Positions 23,560 through 34,919 of a stretch of 64,000 nucleotides of DNA are shown in pieces (position 1 is the stretch's first letter; the number at the start of each line of letters is the position of its first letter). The notes under the pieces are model-generated. The model searched no databases. It worked only from the letters and a program-made list of their open reading frames with translations, and had not been told where the DNA came from. Source of the stretch: Mytilus californianus (taxonomy: Eukaryota > Mollusca > Bivalvia > Mytilida > Mytilidae); contig NW_026262701.1 of the NCBI RefSeq assembly GCF_021869535.1, forward strand, positions 3,115,501-3,179,500, written 5' to 3'. Made by a program: the position numbers and the translations under genes.

Positions 23560-25065
23560 TTTTTGTCCCACTTGCAACGAAAGTGGCGGAAGGCGAGACC
23601 AAGATGTTGCTTTTCCTTCGGTGACGACGATGACGGCGATGGCGTCAACAATTTTTAAGTTTTCTGCTTTACTTAGTTTGATAGGAACTTCTTGTGAAAG
23701 ATCAATGAACTTTTCTTTACAGTTGCATTACTATCAGAACATATCAGTTTGACACTATCTCGATGCTGTGCCCCAAAGTCATGGTACAGTAACTTTGATT
23801 AATTATCAATTTTCAATGTTAAGTTTTCTGCTTTATATATAAAAATATAGAAATAAAAAGATGTTGTATGATTGCCAATGAGACAACTTTTCACAAGAGA
23901 CCAAATGACACAGAAATTAACAACTATAGGTCAGTGTACGGCTTTCAACAATGAGTAAAACTCAAACCGCATTGCCAGCTATAAAAGGCCCCTAAATAAC
24001 ATATGTAAAACAATTCAAATGAGGAAACTTACGGCCTGATTTATGTACAAAATAATGAACGAAATACCAATATGATATACAGCAACAAACGACAACCACT
24101 GAATTACAGGCTAATGACTTGGGACAGGCACATACAGAATGTGACGGGGTTAAACTAGTTTATTGGCGCCAACCCCCCTAACCTGGGACAGTGGTGTAAC
24201 GGCACAACATAAGAACAAACTATTCACAACAATAAACGAAAAACAAATACGAGAAACAGAAAAAACGACAACCCCTCAATTACAGGCTTCTGACTTGGGA
24301 CAGGCACATATAGAATGTGGCGGGGTTAAACTAGTTTGAAGGCACCAACGAACCCCCCTAACATGGGACAGTCGTGTAACAGTACAACATAAGAACAAAC
24401 TATAAAAATCAGTTGAAAATGGCTTAACTCATCAGATGGATACAAAGCAGAAAGACATCTAACAAAAACACAGAGTGGACGTGGCAGGGTACTTATACAT
24501 CCCCACAACAAAAAGACACTAAGTACAGATATGAGAGTACTCGCAGTTACTGACAGCTAGTCCAAAGCCAATAACAACTAATACAAAAAATTATGCATCT
24601 AAGACTAAAATATCAATCAGTGCACATCCAAAATCTAATGGATTTAGTGTAAAGACGTCATTAACTCTCAGAGAAAAATACGACCTTGTGCAATGCCAAT
24701 ATACAGGTATATACAGATTGCAGAGCCATGAATAAGTATATAAAAATAATATTTTTTTACAGGTACAACCAAACTTCCAAACCAAATTTTTATATCTATG
24801 GAAGAATTTCGTAAAGGTTTTAAGTAATTTATGGTAACGAAATCCCTGACTCAATAATTTACTAGTAAAACATAGATTACGTTCATTGAAATCCAAAACG
24901 TCACAACAGACACGTGCATAGCGAACGAGTTGTGATATATAAACACCGTAAGACGGTGCCAAAGGAACATCTCCGTCCAAAAAAGTCGGTTTAATAAGAG
25001 CTACTAGTGATTGATCAATGGTATTTTCTTTAAAGTTGCATTACTATGAGGCGAGACATATCTCT
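23560..25065. mobile_element. Hairpin-headed element split by RT family A
   Basis: The left part has GACTTTCGTTTTTGTCCC, AACGAAAGTGGCGGAAGGCG and TTTACAGTTGCATTACTATC (about 23707). A nearly identical motif, TTTAAAGTTGCATTACTATG plus GGCGAGAC, is found at about 25030 beyond the retroelement. This fits an older tandem-core element interrupted by the insertion at 23845-25015. Confidence 0.45.
23845..25015 (-). pseudogene. RT retroelement family A, 5'-truncated copy
   Basis: On the minus strand, 24980 to about 24774 encodes the C-terminal part of a reverse transcriptase protein (APSYGVYISQLVRYARVC, then RNLCFTSKLLSQGFRYHKLL). It then degenerates and leads into a long 3' region ending CATACAACATCTTTTTATTT near 23850. 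From memory the YGVYISQL...RYHKL signature belongs to abundant molluscan RT elements, probably Penelope-like. No intact palm domain is present. Confidence 0.65.
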
Positions 25066-25794
25066 GTGTCAAAATTTTATTTGTTTGTTTTATTTTTGTA
25101 AAAGTTTTGAAGGACTCCTAAGAATCTTCTGCCTCTTTCCATTACAGTAGTTTAGACAGCTATTAATTTTTATATCAGCAGTAATGATATTGCTTTCAAT
25201 AGCAAATACCGTAACACCTACTGGGTCGATAACACTGCTGGATATCATCAACCAAGTAGTCAGCACTCTGTGTGATAATGAAATATAACTGAAATGATCA
25301 ATTTGTATTAATTTCTGTTCATAACATTTTGAAGTACTTGAAACACTAAGTTTTTCCTTTCCCAGGCAAAGATGGCATCAACCGTAGATATACTGATGTG
25401 ATCCGCTTGGACTGTCATTGTAACCTGACCTTATTAATGATTTAACATTTAGTAAACAGTATATTTACAAAAATTGACTGCATTAAGAATATTCCAGGTG
25501 CTAGATAAATAAAACTTCGTAAAAAAAACCTCTCTTCTCAAACAAAAAATTCAATGAAACGGATAACATGAAAAGTTTGATCTTTTCATTGACAATATAT
25601 TTGATACATTTTGAGGACGTGTTTTTCAACAGACAATCGGCATTCAATAGGGAAATATGTGTGCTTCTTTAGTTGACATGTTCTTATATTCATATGAGGC
25701 TGACTTCATACAAGAACTTCGGGAATGAAACATATCAGATGACCACGGATATGTTAATCAGCTATACCAACGTTTTTATTAGGTTTTGGATTTT

Positions 25795-25872
25795 CAAATA
25801 TTTCGGCCTGGATCATCATTGAAGAGACATCAATTGTCGAAATGCGCATCTGGTGCGTAAAATTGGTACTGT
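25795..25872 (+). ncRNA. Hammerhead ribozyme-like motif, near-complete
   Basis: Core box 1 at 25819-25825 reads TTGAAGA (consensus CTGANGA; first base changed). Stem II is GACA/TGTC with a 5-base loop (26-38), box 2 GAAA is at 25839-25842, and stem III of six pairs joins 25842-25847 to 25853-25858. The cleavage triplet GUA ends at 25859. Stem I is not obvious. Hammerheads are known in Penelope-like retroelements. Confidence 0.5.
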
Positions 25873-25884
25873 TTCTTTATTTCA

Positions 25885-26032
25885 CATATGAAACAAATTC
25901 GATAATTTCCCATAAAAAAAAATTCGATAATTTCACATATTTTTTTTATGAAACAAATTCGATAATTTCACATAATTTTTTTAAGAAACAAATTCGATAA
26001 TTTCACATATGAAACTAATTCGATAATTTCAC
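25885..26032. repeat. Short tandem repeat, about five copies
   Basis: Unit GAAACAAATTCGATAATTTC with A/T spacers of varying length. Confidence 0.85.
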
Positions 26033-26194
26033 TACTCTGGCATCGTACAGCAATGGGTATTGTCAAGACTGTAGGTGACGTTACACCAAAACAAATTGAG
26101 AATGGGCATAAAAAATATAGTTACTATGTATATTCTTCTTTATTTCCACAAAACATGTCAATTTGATAACGAGAAGAACCAATCCAAAAAAATT

Positions 26195-26660
26195 AAAACA
26201 AAAGTACCTTCCATCAGGAACGCTCAAAGCCGATTTTTTGAAAGCAAAGAGTGTATAAGTAAACTAATAGAGTCTAGGATTAGAACTTTCTACGCCAGAT
26301 GCGCGTTTCGTTTACCAAAAACTCACCAGTGCCGCTCAAATCAAAGAAGTGAAAAGGGTAAACAAAGAACAAAGTTGAAGAGAATCGGGGACCCAAAATT
26401 TGGAAAGGTTTTGCCAAATAAAGCTAAGAAAATCCTTAGTATTTTGAAAAATTAACAGTTTAGTAAACAGTTAATTTATAATTATGACCATATCAATGAT
26501 ATCTAAGACCCGTAACAGTTGAAGAGTTATATGACCAAAAAGGACCTATAAATTATAGCCAAATCAATCTAAGGTCAACTTTGCCAGAGGAAGTTGAAAA
26601 CCTTAGTTTCTTATTAATTTATAAATTTATAAACGGACAATTTAAAACAGATTTGTTATA
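26195..26660 (+). mobile_element. 5' region of a retroelement (family B-associated)
   Basis: Contains CCATCAGGAACGCTCAAAGC and AACAGTTGAAGAGTTATATG. The same sequence recurs at 28195-28280 and 34940-35210, including TTGTTATAAATCATGTCAGT. No coding content; it precedes the RT pseudogene. Confidence 0.45.
26285..26335 (-). ncRNA. Hammerhead ribozyme-like motif
   Basis: Read on the minus strand: CTGGTGA (26329-26323, consensus CTGANGA with A to G at the fourth base), stem II GTTT/AAAC, GAAA (26309-26306), stem III ACGC/GCGU, and triplet GTA ending at 26291. One core substitution probably abolishes cleavage. Confidence 0.5.
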
Positions 26661-26869
26661 AATCATGTCAGTATAAATGTTGTCCCTGCAGATAAAGCCC
26701 CAAACAACATCTTTTTGTGTGTAAATCACATTACATAAACTGCTAGATAAGTAAATTAGGTATTACCAATTCACTTGGAAACTCAACATAATTATACCCC
26801 TTATGACACATGCCCAGGAGGTAAATCCTGGATAATTATAGGTCTGTTATTATTTCCTTAAGAATTTCA

Positions 26870-28165
26870 AACAAAGATGAAGAACTGGATCTTCCTTCAC
26901 TGTATCGGATACCTCACTTACATAAGTTTCCATACAAACAACGTTATCTTGCTGGGTATTCCAAGTGCTCCACAAAAGCTCTTTCTAAATTATTAACATA
27001 ATTTTTATCAGCAGTTAAAGCCGGGGTTCAAAGTAGTTGTGAAACTACATATTCTAGAGGCGGTTTGAATCAAATTTCGATACTAAAAAAATAATCAAAA
27101 TATCTGTTAGAGTACACACAATCTAAGACTTATCATCTTGCAGTACTATTAACACATTTGACTTTTCTACCCTTTACACAAGTATTCTCCATTCCAAACT
27201 AAAAGACAAATTAAAAGAGTTGGTCTTACTTTGTTTCATAAAAAAGAATGCCCAACGTAGATACAAGTATCTTGTCCTAGGGAGGGATAAATCGTACTTT
27301 GTGAAAAAATGATTCTGATTCAAACAAACAAATCACTGAAACTGACATTATCAAGATGCTTAATTTCTTGATTTACAACTTATTTGTTACGTTTGGAGGA
27401 CGTGTTTTTCAACAAACAATCCAACGGAAATCAACTGTGCTCCTCTTCTTGCCGACTTGTTTCTTTATTCATATGAGACTGACTTCATACAAAAGCTTCT
27501 TAGGGATTTGGAAGGAAGCTAGCATTATCCTTTTACTTTCCACTATATAGATGATGTCCTCTCACTAAATAATTCAAAGTTTGGTGACTATGTTGAACGC
27601 ATCTATCCCATCGAACTTGAAAAATAGTTTACAACAAATTCAGTTAAGTATGCCTCATGTCTTGACTTACATCTAGAAATTGACAATGAGGGTCTGTTGA
27701 AAACAAAAATTTACGACAAAATAGATGGTTTAAGCTTCCCCAATTGTGAACTTTCCATTTCTATGTAGTAACATTCTAGCAGCACCTGCATACGGAGTAT
27801 ATATCTCCCAGTTGATAGATATTCCAGGATTTGTATGTCCTATCATGATTTTCTTGATAGAGGGTTGCTGCTCACATGAAAGCTATTAAACCAAGAGTTT
27901 CAAGTGGTTAAGATGAAATCATCCCTTCGAAAATTTTATGGACGCAATCACGAGTAGGTTGACCGTTATGGAATATCTGTTTCACAGATGACGACGGACA
28001 TCTTCCAATTGTCGTAACCACAATCCAGCCTTCTTTTCCCGAATGTGACCTCCCGAATAAGACTTATTACCAGATTTGTTCTTACATGAGCAACACGACG
28101 GGAATAAGGGAGGTAATGATATCCTCAGGGTCAGATAGTCCACCAGTAGCGGCATCGACCCAGTT
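26870..28165 (+). pseudogene. RT retroelement family B pseudogene (near full RT domain)
   Basis: Conceptual fragments in order: LPSLYRIPHLHKFPYKQRY (from ~26890), FDFSTLYTS region near 27150, VLGRDKSYFV near 27275, GGRVFQQT near 27390, SYETDFIQ-type near 27480, the palm active site YIDD at 27544-27555, LDLHLEIDNEG near 27665, and YGVYISQL near 27795. Many frameshifts and stops break it. The YIDD box is the metal-binding RT motif C. Most likely a Penelope-like element by family resemblance and by the hammerhead motifs nearby. Confidence 0.7.
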
Positions 28166-28724
28166 CTGTAAAAAATGAAATCAACACTTTATCTATTTCA
28201 TGCGCCGGAAACGCTTTTCTGGATTTACCTTTATCAGGAAACCTGAAAGCCGAATAATTGAACAACAAGGATGTATAATTACATTGCATGTATGTTTCAT
28301 TAGAATCAGCAAATTTGATTGAGGCACTTCAATATCAAATTTTATTTTTGTATTGAATACAACAGCTATGAATGCACGTGCTATCCGTGATTATTATAAT
28401 TACATGGTCGTAGCATAAAAATGTAATTATAAGAATTGAATGCTTCTTTTATAATTTTATAGGGTTGTAAAAGCGTTGATCGTGCTCACATTTTTAGAAT
28501 AAAGCGCTTCCGTGCGTCATACAAAATGTGCTTCTGTCAACGCTTTTATGCCCCAATAATACCATAAAAAGAAGCATTCAGTTCTTAAATAAAAACCGAA
28601 ACAGTTAAAAGAGCTATATATTTGGACAATATAATCATTGTAAGGTGTACCTATCCAGCTGAATTCAAATTAATATGTTGATCGGTCAGTCGTTGAATAT
28701 GTTTCTATATTTGAATTCTTGGAT

Positions 28725-28895
28725 AAAAGAGTCGAAAGATACGAAAGGGACATTAAAACACATAAGTCGAAAATAAACTGCAAACGCCATGGCAAAAAAA
28801 AAAGAAGAAAAGGACCAAACAAAAGACAAACAACGATATAGAAAACACAAAAAAACTAAAGAATGAGCAACACAAACCCCACCAAAAACCCGGTA
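28725..28895 (-). mobile_element. Tail of RT family B, inverted
   Basis: Contains CATAAGTCGAAAATAAACTG, CGCCATGGCAAAAAA and GAGCAACACAAACCCCACCA, the inverse of the 3' tail seen at 48840-49000. Confidence 0.6.
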
Positions 28896-29744
28896 AGTTA
28901 TTTTATAATCATCGATCAGTTAAATTTGATTTTTTACATGATTGTATGATACAGTTTACTCCTTTAGTTTATTGATCGACGGCTTTCTTATAGCGCTGAT
29001 TTAAAAGTAAGATATTCTGCATAATGAAGTTACAATAAAACACGAATTCAAAACTTTTTTTACGATAATTAAGATTAGGGACAACAGTAGTACCGATAGT
29101 CAAATCTCATTAATTCATTGAGAGAATACAAATCAAGGTTGCAACAAAAACTGAGGCAACCAAATGTACTCAAAAAGGAGAGCGATCGTTTGCGTCGTCA
29201 GAGTAAGTGTCTCCTGCTATGCATAGATACAAGTCACGCCAAATTGATTTTCATCTCAAAGAAATGAAAGTTGAATTTTTAATTATACATTAAATAATTA
29301 ATAATACAGTTTTCTCATGTTGTTATATGAATGGAATGCGACATTACTCATCTTTCCTTGCAAAGGAATACATAAATAGAAATGAATATTCACCTATGTT
29401 GAAATTAGGATTTCTCCAGCTTGTTACCATGCAAACATCAAAGATACAATTTTTTCATGTCAACTAATTTTTTTTAATAGAAATATATATCATCATGTAC
29501 TAAAATTTCTAAAATTTGCATCATTGTTCTTTTTAAATCCACGAAATCATCTGTTTATTTAAAACCAAAATCATTACTTTCTAAATTTTGGTAGAATACA
29601 TATCAATTGCATGAATATTAACGACCGTTTGCATTTCGTTTTTATGGGTTTTGTTACTGTTTCATTTAATCAATTATTTGATTATTTGTCGATGACTGAC
29701 TGTCCTAAGCTGCCATATAAAATAATTTCCAAACTGGCGAGATA

Positions 29745-29885
29745 TATTTCCTACCCTTTACACAAGTATTCCCCATTCCAAACTAAAAGACTATTTCCTT
29801 AGATATTTTGGCCTCGAGCACCACTGAAGAGACATTGACTGTCGAAATGCGCATCTGGTGCAGTAAAATTGGTGCCGTTAATGTT
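29745..29885 (+). ncRNA. RT scrap followed by hammerhead-like motif
   Basis: 29745-29795 matches the FSTLYTSIPHSKLK segment of the family B RT. It is followed by CTGAAGA (29824-29830), stem II GACA/TGTC, GAAA (29844-29847), UGCGC/GUGCA pairing and GTA. An extra A before GTA shifts the usual stem III register, so activity is doubtful. Confidence 0.45.
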
Positions 29886-30279
29886 AATAGATATATTACC
29901 ACCTGTCTATGCACTAATTGCTGATCTTTTTTCTCAAAAGAATACACCATATCTGGTTTAGAATCGTAAATGAGTATTCGTGTTTAAATGATTGAAAAAA
30001 TATCCGCTCCTAAAAAAAATCAAAATTAGATGTAAAAGAAGACGAATTGATCATTAAAGTTTTGATTTACTGCTTGATGTAGTCATTCAGTATTATTTTA
30101 CCAAATGGTTTTCAGTAACAGGTACGAAAAATACCAAGACCTTGTTGATAAATATTCTGTATCAACTTCACAATTAATATATGATGGTCTTGAAGGATAG
30201 ATTCTAGGTACTGACATTGTTTATCATCTTAATTACGTGTTATAGTGTTCTTTCATTTGTCTTTGTAAATTATTAACCT

Positions 30280-31025
30280 CTATTGTTTAGCCTATTTTGG
30301 TAATATCCTTTTGGCGTGGCTCGGTACTTATGCATCCCGCCAATGTGTTGTTGTGCTGTGGTAATTTTTGTATTCTTGTCTTTCATTTTTGCTTATGTGC
30401 TATGTCTATATACCATTTTGTTTTTCTTTGTTGACATATTTGTTTGTTTTTATAGTGATTAAAATTATAACACAATGTTGACTGCTGTACCCCTATTTTT
30501 GACATTTTTGACATTTTCTGTTGTGTCGTTGTTCTCCTCTTATATTTGATGTGTTTCCCTCAGTTTTAGTTTGTAACCCTGATTTGTTTTTTTCTCAATC
30601 GGTTTATGAATTTCGAATAGCGGTATACTACTGTTGCCTTTATTTACCTATTATGTCTGTTTGTTTTAAATATGATGGAGTTTTATGCGACTGTCATACA
30701 AGTGAGAGGTTTAGCTAGCTATAAAACCAGGTTTAATCCATCACTTTCTACATAAGGAAATGCCTGTACCAAGTCAGGAATATGACAGAGGTTTTCCATT
30801 CGTTTGATGTATTTGAGCTTTTGATTTTGACATTTTATAAGGTCTTTCCGATTTGAATTTTCCTTGGAGTTCGGTATTTTTGTTATTTTACTTTTTATAA
30901 GTTAATAAGAAGGAAACAGTGGTTTATCAAGTTTGTGCTTTTGATTTTGCCATTTAATTAGTGACTTTCCGTTTTGCATTTTCCTCGGAGTTCAGTATTT
31001 TTGTGATTTAACTTTTATCAATATT
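30280..31025 (+). mobile_element. Retroelement 3' tail, family C, with second partial tail
   Basis: Markers: TTCTCCTCTTATATTTGATG, GGTATACTACTGTTGCCTTT, ACTGTCATACAAGTGAGAGG, AAATGCCTGTACCAAGTCAG and TTTTCCTTGGAGTTCGGTAT. From 30905 the last ~110 bases are repeated (TTTCCTCGGAGTTCAGTATT). The same tail occurs at 34490, 40500 (inverted), 40960, 43040 (inverted) and 63640. Confidence 0.6.
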
Positions 31026-31089
31026 TAAATCAAGTAAATCAATTTAGAATGCAGAAAACTCGAAAGAACTTAAAACGGATGAGCCACCC

Positions 31090-32240
31090 TGCTATATAAA
31101 AAAGAAGATGTGGTATGATTGCCAATGAGACAATGACGTAGAAGTTAGTAGCTATAAAAAACTGTACAGCCTTCGACAATGAACAAAATCCATACCGCCA
31201 TACAGCTTTAACAGGCCCCGAAATGACAAATATGAAACCTTTCAAACAAGAAAACGAACAGCATGATAACTGATCTCATCAATAAACGAAAAACAAATAT
31301 GATATACGCCAGCAAACGACAACCACTGAATTACAGGCTCCTGACAAGAGACGAACAGGCACACACATAATGTGGCTGGGTTACAAATATTTGCGTGCGC
31401 CCAACCCTCCCCTAACCTGGGACAGAGTTTTGACATAATAACATAAGAACAAACTATAAAAGACAACTGAAAAGTGCTTAACTCATCAGAACGACACAAA
31501 GCACTAAAACAACTAATAAAATAAACACTGGAGAAACGAAGTACAGATATGAGAGTTCTCGTAGTTACTGAAATAAAATTGAGAATGGAAATGGGGAATA
31601 TGTCAAAGAGACAACAACCCGACCAAAGAGCAGAAAGCATCCGAAGGCCACCAATGGGTCTTCAACGCAGCTGGCCCCTAAATAAAATAGTGTACTAGTT
31701 CAGTGAAAATGGACGTCACACTAAACTCCAAAACATATAAATGAACAAAAATTAAAAAACATACAAGACTAACAAAGGCCAGAGGCTCCTGACTTGGGAA
31801 AGGCGCAAAAATGCGTTGGGGTTAAACATGTTTTGTGAGATCTCAACCCTTCCCCTATATCTCTAGCTAATGTAAGCTCGTACAAAGCCAATAGCAACCA
31901 ATAAACAAATCATGTTTTTAAGACTAACATATAAATCAGACACACATCAAACATCCAATGCACGGATTTAGTGTAAAGACGTCGGAGAAAACATGATCCT
32001 GTGCAATGTCAAATATAGGTATCGACAGAATATAGGACTTTGCATGTTTATGTGTATATAGCAATAACACATAGTTCGGGTTTAATCTATTTATAACAAA
32101 ACAACATTTATACAGAGAAAACAATATTCAAAGATCTAATTACAGTATTAAATTGATAAACAACATCTCCATAAATATTAGTATGTGCTATCATATTTGT
32201 ACAGCCAAACCTCCAAACCAAATCTTTGTATGTAATCTTG
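31090..32240 (-). mobile_element. RT family A copy interrupted by family D repeat
   Basis: 31090-31570 and 31860-32240 align with the family A copy at 23845-24780 (GATGTGGTATGATTGCCAAT, CAAACGACAACCACTGAATT, GATTTAGTGTAAAGACGTC). Between them, 31575-31860 is an unrelated repeat (ATTGAGAATGGAAATGGGGA ... GTGAGATCTCAACCCTTCCC), so the insertion order is readable. Confidence 0.6.
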
Positions 32241-32249
32241 TCACTTGAT

Positions 32250-32960
32250 CTTTCAAAAAAGAAATATTGTCTTTTCGTTTATTTAACAATTTACAAGTTG
32301 AGTCTGTGCAGATTCAAAAGTTAAGATTTTAAAAAAAATGTTAGAAAAAGATTAATATTTTTACAAAGGAGGTTATCAGCAAAAAGATTTTTAGTATTTT
32401 TGTACAATTTTAGGAATGTTGTCTCGATTTCTGCATGTATTTGTGGTCTTCTAGAGCTAGTCACATCCAATATTTACATCGGGATAAGGTCCGTTTGAAT
32501 TTGCATAGTAACTTAATTTCAAAAATATTAATCGTTAATGCATATAAATCGATTCCTTTGGTATTACTTCCTGAACGTCTCTGATCTAGATGCATACTTA
32601 CACGCATAATTGGCATGCTCCAGAAAGGTAGACAGCAAGTTAAAAAGAAAAAAAAAAGTTTTAACTTCAGGAATTTATTCGCATAGCAACATTTTAAATC
32701 AATTTTGCACAAAGCACCTATAGCCTGCTGTACTCGTCGTTTGCTATTTGAGGAGGAAAATGATAACATTATATGGAAATTATATTTTCATTTCAATTAA
32801 TTTTTATTGTTACTATTTACTTGAAAGTTTTCTTGTGAGTTTATAAACAATATCGTTTTTGCTACAGAGGAACAAGCATTGAACAGATTAAGTTTTCTGT
32901 GTTTACAGGGTAGGATACATTTTGATTCTATATTTCCCCCTGTGTGAATGGAATTATATA
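32250..32960. other. Intergenic, downstream of the receptor gene
   Basis: No recognised element. TTTATT at 32803-32808 gives AATAAA on the minus strand and could be the receptor's poly(A) signal. Confidence 0.35.
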
Positions 32961-32965
32961 AAACA

Positions 32966-33180
32966 AATTACCAACCGATCTGTAGACTGAATAGAACCAT
33001 TTGAAGATAATCACATATCGAACTGTAGATTTGATGAAATCGTATGAAAATAATCACCAGTTGAACTGTATGCTGGATCGAACAGTATGCCATTAATTGC
33101 CAACCGAATTGTAGATTGCATGAAATAGTATGAAGACCATCACTAACCGAACTGCAGTCAGGATGGAATCATACGAAGCA
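32966..33180 (-). repeat. 43-bp tandem array overlapping the receptor's last codons
   Basis: TAATCAC-like anchors fall at 33008, 33051, 33094 and 33137, each 43 bases apart. Units contain GAACTGTAGATTTGATGAAA and CGTATGAA variants. The last unit (ACTGCAGTCAGGATGGAATC, 33150-33169) encodes the receptor's final residues and stop on the minus strand. Confidence 0.8.
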
Positions 33181-34165
33181 GTAAGACCGGGTCCAAAATA
33201 GACTGAACTAACGTGACTGTCCAGGACAGTTGATATAACGTTTTATACTGGTCTGATTTGTAAGTTAGTACAGTTAACAAACACAGTAATGAGATATGTG
33301 TAGTTACGTGAATGACAACAAGGAAGCACATAATCGTGCACGCTTTCATCTTTTTCTTCATTTTCTTTTGAAGTGAAAGTGTGGGAATGTTGGTTGATAC
33401 AATACCATCATTATTTACTGGCTGCACTTTAACTGCTGTTTGTTTTATTCTATAGATTGTTGCAAGACAGAAAGGTATCTCTACTAGCATCACACAACAC
33501 AATGTCCAAAGACCTTCCGCTACTGTTACAGAATAGGACATATTTCCATATAATTTCACATTCTCTTGGCAATCCGCTACATCCGGTTCACCATATAACG
33601 CCGCAACTGTGACATAGAATACGATAATACAAACATCAATGACAAATGCAAAGTATCCTAATAACACACGCCGTCTTTGTAAAACAGTTGTTGGTTTCGG
33701 AAATGAAGCTTGAAATCTGTCAACAGCAACAACAGCTAGCTGTGTGGATGTAGCCCCAAAACAAATGGAGGCAACCATCGACATTATAGGACATCCGTAT
33801 TTGAGTTTATCTGTCATCGTTATTGTAAGAGTGTAATGTAAGGTAAATTGGAATGCATACAACTCATTGAATCCGGTTATACAAAACACTAACTGATAAA
33901 ACAGATTTGAACGGAAATATTTCGACTTAAGAAATACGCACAAGGCAACAGTATTAACTATGAAAGATAAAATAGAACATGCGTAATTTATCCAGTCGAT
34001 CACAGACATACTCGATAATCCGAGGTAGCTAATAACTCTCGGCATACTTTTCGTGGTAGTATTCATATTATGAGATTTTAAGACACTGATTTTTGTAGAG
34101 ATCTCGATATCATATACAGAAGTTATTTCGGATAAATCATAAATACATCTATGAGTTATATTCAT
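33158..34165 (-). CDS. Rhodopsin-like (class A) G-protein-coupled receptor, orphan
   Basis: An intronless frame of 335 residues with seven hydrophobic segments at about 58-80 (N71 in the TM1 position), 88-110, 124-149, 168-190, 217-240 (P231), 275-300 and 308-330. N-glycosylation sites occur in the N-terminal part (NIT at 2, NTT at 35) and at NMS 208. C125 and C199 can form the conserved disulphide. TM3 ends DRF (149-151) in place of DRY. TM6 lacks CWxP, and TM7 has DPVLL instead of NPxxY. The protein ends five residues after TM7, with no helix 8 or tail. Start chosen as the first ATG; an in-frame ATG at codon 34 is an alternative. Lineage-expanded single-exon receptors of this kind are common in molluscs; the ligand is unknown. 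The odd C-terminus suggests a recently truncated or decaying gene. Confidence 0.8.
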   Translation of the reverse strand: MNITHRCIYDLSEITSVYDIEISTKISVLKSHNMNTTTKSMPRVISYLGLSSMSVIDWINYACSILSFIVNTVALCVFLKSKYFRSNLFYQLVFCITGFNELYAFQFTLHYTLTITMTDKLKYGCPIMSMVASICFGATSTQLAVVAVDRFQASFPKPTTVLQRRRVLLGYFAFVIDVCIIVFYVTVAALYGEPDVADCQENVKLYGNMSYSVTVAEGLWTLCCVMLVEIPFCLATIYRIKQTAVKVQPVNNDGIVSTNIPTLSLQKKMKKKMKACTIMCFLVVIHVTTHISLLCLLTVLTYKSDQYKTLYQLSWTVTLVQSILDPVLLLRMIPS

Positions 34166-34484
34166 AGAACACGTGATGTTTCTGCTATAAAATGAAGGGG
34201 CGTGTCAATTCAGCCGAATCCGCTTTTATGAAACTCTGAAATGTAATATTCAGTATCTTGTTGATAAGAAATTGGTATTGATGTCTGAATACAAAAGACA
34301 ATATGAAGATGAAATTACTGCAATCTTCTCATGGAATCTGAGTGGTAAAAGCATTTAATGACAGTTAGGAATTCTAACGACATCAGTAGGAAAAAAACGA
34401 ATAAGATACAGACAACACAATTATATTTTTTCTAATTCAAAGAGCTAAAAAAGGGGCCTTATCCTTTATCTTATTCCTTTCTTT

Positions 34485-34630
34485 GGAAAATGCCTGTTCC
34501 AAGTCAGGAATATGACAGATGTTTTACACTCCGTTCCGTTGGTGGATAACGTTTGATTTTGTCAGTTTTATGGACTTTACCTTTGAATTTACTTTGGAGT
34601 TGGGTATTTTTGTTAAACCGTTTCTGCCTT
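34485..34630 (+). mobile_element. Family C retroelement tail
   Basis: AATGCCTGTTCCAAGTCAGG, ATATGACAGATGTTTTACAC and TTACTTTGGAGTTGGGTATT match the tail at 30750-30900. Confidence 0.55.
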
Positions 34631-34919
34631 CTCCTTTGTATTTGTGTTAATCAATTGTTATTCAGTTTAAAAAAATCCGATTCAGGCAGATAGAAAAAAA
34701 ACACAGACCATAAAAGAATATTGAATAAAAAGATAAAAATAAAATAATTAGAAATTTAAAGGTAGCAGAGAATCAATGCCAATTGCCTCTTCCCAAATGA
34801 AAATCAGTCATGACACATTCGCAAAACTGGATTTCAGTCATTCTTCCTCTGTTGGGGCTGTTTTTGTGTAAAGAGCACATAACTGCTTATGAAGTCCATA
34901 TAGTGTTAGCAAGCGCTAT

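Noticed and set aside
26075-26455. 126-codon basic open frame
   Set aside because: It overlaps the inverted hammerhead-like motif and retroelement 5' sequence, and has no domain.
31242-31640. 132-codon minus-strand frame
   Set aside because: Runs across the junction of repeat families A and D; no protein similarity recognised.
34170-34194. CACGTG at 34170 and TATAAAA at 34186 near the receptor start
   Set aside because: CACGTG lies within 5 bases of the ATG, and TATAAAA is in the wrong orientation for a minus-strand promoter; too weak to call.
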